A program made the translations under genes and the position numbers. Positions 5,877 through 7,244 of a stretch of 7,244 bases of DNA are shown piece by piece (the stretch's first letter is position 1; each line of letters begins with the position of its first letter). The stretch is from Pseudomonadota bacterium (GTDB lineage: Bacteria; Pseudomonadota; Gammaproteobacteria; Burkholderiales; Burkholderiaceae_C): NCBI GenBank assembly GCA_030918015.1, contig JAUPTP010000109.1, forward strand, positions 1 through 7,244, read 5' to 3'. The notes below the pieces were generated by a model. It saw nothing but the letters and a program-made list of their open reading frames with translations. It searched no databases and was not told the origin of the DNA.

Positions 5877-6578
5877 ATGAGTCAAGCCGCTGCATGGCTG
5901 CCCGACGTGATCAAGACCATCGAGCGCGTGGACCCCGCCGTGGTCGAGCAGGCGGGCCAGTTCCCGTCGTCCATCCTGGCCGACGTGGCGGGCCGGCGCG
6001 GCGCGCTCAGCGGTCGCATCGCGCCGCTCGCGCCCGGCATGCGCGTGGCCGGCAGCGCCATCACCGTGGAAGTGCGCCCCGGCGACAACCTGATGATCCA
6101 TGTGGCGCTGGCCATCGCCCAGCCGGGCGACGTGATCGTGGTCGACGGCAAGGGCGACCTCAGCAGCGCGCTGATGGGCGAGATCATGAGCCAGCAGGCC
6201 AAGGCGCTGGGCCTCGCCGGCGTGGTGATCGACGGCGCGGTGCGCGACAGCGAGGCCATCCGCGAGCTGAACTTCCCGATGTGGGCCGCGGGCCTGAACC
6301 CCAACGGCCCCACCAAGTCGGTGGCCGGCCGCGTGAACCATCCCGTCTCGATCGGTGGCGTCACCGTGAACCCCGGCGACCTGATCGTGGGTGACGCCGA
6401 CGGCATCACCGTGGTCGAGCGCAGCAAGGCTGCCAGCCTGCTGCCGCTGGCGGCGGAGAAGGTGGCCGCCGAGACCCGGCGCATCGCCGACATCCAGAGC
6501 GGCAGGCAGCTGCGCCCGGGCTGGCTGGATGCCTCGCTGCGCGCCGCTGGCGTGCTGAAGGACGGAGAGTCGCTGTGA
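5877..6578 (+). CDS. RraA/HMG-CHA aldolase-family protein
   Basis: The 233-residue product belongs to the RraA-like fold family, which includes 4-hydroxy-4-methyl-2-oxoglutarate / 4-carboxy-4-hydroxy-2-oxoadipate aldolases and oxaloacetate decarboxylases as well as the RNase E inhibitor RraA. It is longer than E. coli RraA (~160 residues), so an enzyme is more likely than a RraA orthologue. The core runs from ADVAGRRGALSG (35-46) through VVDGKGDLSSALMGE (88-102) to GLAGVVIDGAVRD (112-124). The class II pyruvate-aldolase signature, acidic-X20-Arg-Asp, appears as E102-X20-R123-D124; the characterised enzymes carry Asp at the first position. HPVSIGGVTVNPGDLIVGD (155-173) is the conserved C-terminal part. 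It follows the binding protein by 69 bases and overlaps the dehydrogenase by 4. Expected role: metal-dependent C-C cleavage or decarboxylation yielding pyruvate from a 2-oxoacid in the cytoplasm. The substrate is unknown. Confidence 0.85.
   Translation: MSQAAAWLPDVIKTIERVDPAVVEQAGQFPSSILADVAGRRGALSGRIAPLAPGMRVAGSAITVEVRPGDNLMIHVALAIAQPGDVIVVDGKGDLSSALMGEIMSQQAKALGLAGVVIDGAVRDSEAIRELNFPMWAAGLNPNGPTKSVAGRVNHPVSIGGVTVNPGDLIVGDADGITVVERSKAASLLPLAAEKVAAETRRIADIQSGRQLRPGWLDASLRAAGVLKDGESL
6564..6567 (+). promoter_or_regulatory. Ribosome binding site of the dehydrogenase
   Basis: GGAG lies inside the end of the aldolase gene, 7 bases before the GTG at 6575, and supports that non-ATG start. Confidence 0.6.
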
Positions 6579-7244
6579 GCAAGCCCGTGTTTCTGGTGAC
6601 CGGCGCCGACCTGGCCGCCGACGCGCTGGCCCTGCTGACCGGCTACGACGTGGTCTACGCCGGCGCCAGGCCCGCAGAGGCCGATCTGATCGCGCTGTGC
6701 CGGCAGCATGATCCGGTGGCCGTCATCGTGCGCTACGGCAAGGTGGGCGCGGCCGTGATGGATGCGGCGCCCCGCCTCAAGGTGATCTCCAAGCACGGCA
6801 GCGGCACCGACACCATCGACAAGACCGCCGCCGCCGCACGCGGCATCGCGGTGGTGGCCGCGGCCGGCGCCAATGCGGCGGCAGTGGCCGAGCATGCGTT
6901 GGCCCTGCTGCTGGCCTGTGCCAAGTCGGTGGTGGCGATGAACGCGCGCATGCATGCCGGCCACTGGGACAAGGCCACGCACAAGAGCGTGGAGCTGGAA
7001 GGCCGCACCGTGGGCCTGGTGGGCCTGGGCGCGATCGGCCTGCGCTTTGCCCGCATGGCCGATGCCTTGGGCATGCGCGTGCTGGGCTTCGACCCGTACG
7101 CCAAGGACCTGCCCGCCTGCGTGCAGCCGGTCGACCTGGCGACGATCTGGCGCGAGAGCGATGCGATCAGCCTGCACTGCCCGCTGACCGACGACAACCG
7201 CGGCCTGCTCAATGCGCAGACCCTGGCCGCCTGCCGTCCAGGCG
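6575..7244 (+). CDS. D-isomer-specific 2-hydroxyacid dehydrogenase (3' partial)
   Basis: The gene begins at a GTG overlapping the aldolase stop (GTGA at 6575-6578) and is open to the window edge; 223 residues are visible of roughly 310-320 expected. It resembles D-3-phosphoglycerate dehydrogenase and hydroxypyruvate reductase, NAD(P)-dependent cytosolic enzymes that interconvert 2-hydroxyacids and 2-oxoacids. The visible order is VIVRYGKVG (50-58), KVISKHGSGTDTIDK (69-83), NAAAVAEHALALLLA (100-114), EGRTVGLVGLGAIG (142-155) with the GxGxxG nucleotide loop (G150, G152, G155), then GFDPYA, whose D173 at the end of the second strand favours NAD over NADP, and LHCPLTDDNRGLLN (200-213). The catalytic Arg, Glu and His should lie beyond the edge, so activity cannot be judged. 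Its coupling to the aldolase gene suggests consecutive steps. The exact substrate is unknown. Confidence 0.88.
   Translation, partial: MSKPVFLVTGADLAADALALLTGYDVVYAGARPAEADLIALCRQHDPVAVIVRYGKVGAAVMDAAPRLKVISKHGSGTDTIDKTAAAARGIAVVAAAGANAAAVAEHALALLLACAKSVVAMNARMHAGHWDKATHKSVELEGRTVGLVGLGAIGLRFARMADALGMRVLGFDPYAKDLPACVQPVDLATIWRESDAISLHCPLTDDNRGLLNAQTLAACRPG

Noticed and set aside
3921..6341. A continuous - strand open frame of 806 codons running through the control region and antisense to the binding protein and aldolase into lysR.
   Set aside because: Only the last 298 codons, from the ATG at 4817, look like a protein. The upstream part is low-complexity Gly/Ala/His/Arg-rich antisense translation caused by high GC, and it lies opposite well-supported genes.
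5877..6578. Naming the aldolase-family gene rraA as an RNase E regulator.
   Set aside because: It is about 70 residues longer than E. coli RraA, keeps a catalytic-type motif and lies in a catabolic-looking operon.

Overview
The window looks like a chromosomal segment from a high-GC betaproteobacterium, most likely of the order Burkholderiales. Codons end almost always in G or C, CTG dominates for leucine, an orphan Bug-type periplasmic binding protein sits beside a LysR regulator, and AmpG is followed directly by an M48 peptidase. The organism call is an inference from composition and gene types; no rRNA or other marker is present. I see no tRNA, insertion sequence, CRISPR array, phage gene or attachment site. 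Coding density is very high and no gene-free stretch exceeds about 135 bases.

Layout. (1) Bases 1-2488, + strand: the muropeptide permease AmpG (5' end cut by the window), then 28 bases later an exported M48 zinc metallopeptidase. This is a cell-envelope pair. (2) Bases 2496-3167, - strand: a Crp/Fnr-family regulator, convergent with the peptidase with only 7 bases between the stop codons. (3) Bases 3267-4817, - strand: a LysR-type regulator followed 15 bases downstream by a glyoxalase-II-like metallo-beta-lactamase-fold hydrolase (GloC/YcbL type). (4) Bases 4818-4952: a divergent control region with an ATC-N9-GAT LysR-type box and candidate promoters. (5) Bases 4953-7244, + strand: a Bug/TctC-type periplasmic solute-binding protein, an RraA/HMG-aldolase-family protein and a D-isomer-specific 2-hydroxyacid dehydrogenase that runs off the right edge.

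How they fit. Region 5, with its divergent LysR, reads as a small inducible carboxylate-uptake and catabolism operon. A binding protein would capture an organic acid, the dehydrogenase would oxidise a 2-hydroxyacid to a 2-oxoacid, and the aldolase-fold enzyme would cleave or decarboxylate it. The substrate cannot be named from sequence. The aldolase and dehydrogenase genes overlap by 4 bases and are probably translationally coupled.

The most unusual observation is that the binding protein lacks a block of about 40 residues that its family normally carries between the conserved VPT(I/V) motif and the C-terminal GGTPEQFA motif, while staying perfectly in frame. I did not find a convincing wholly new system. 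The rest is ordinary for this kind of genome, with several smaller points listed as findings.
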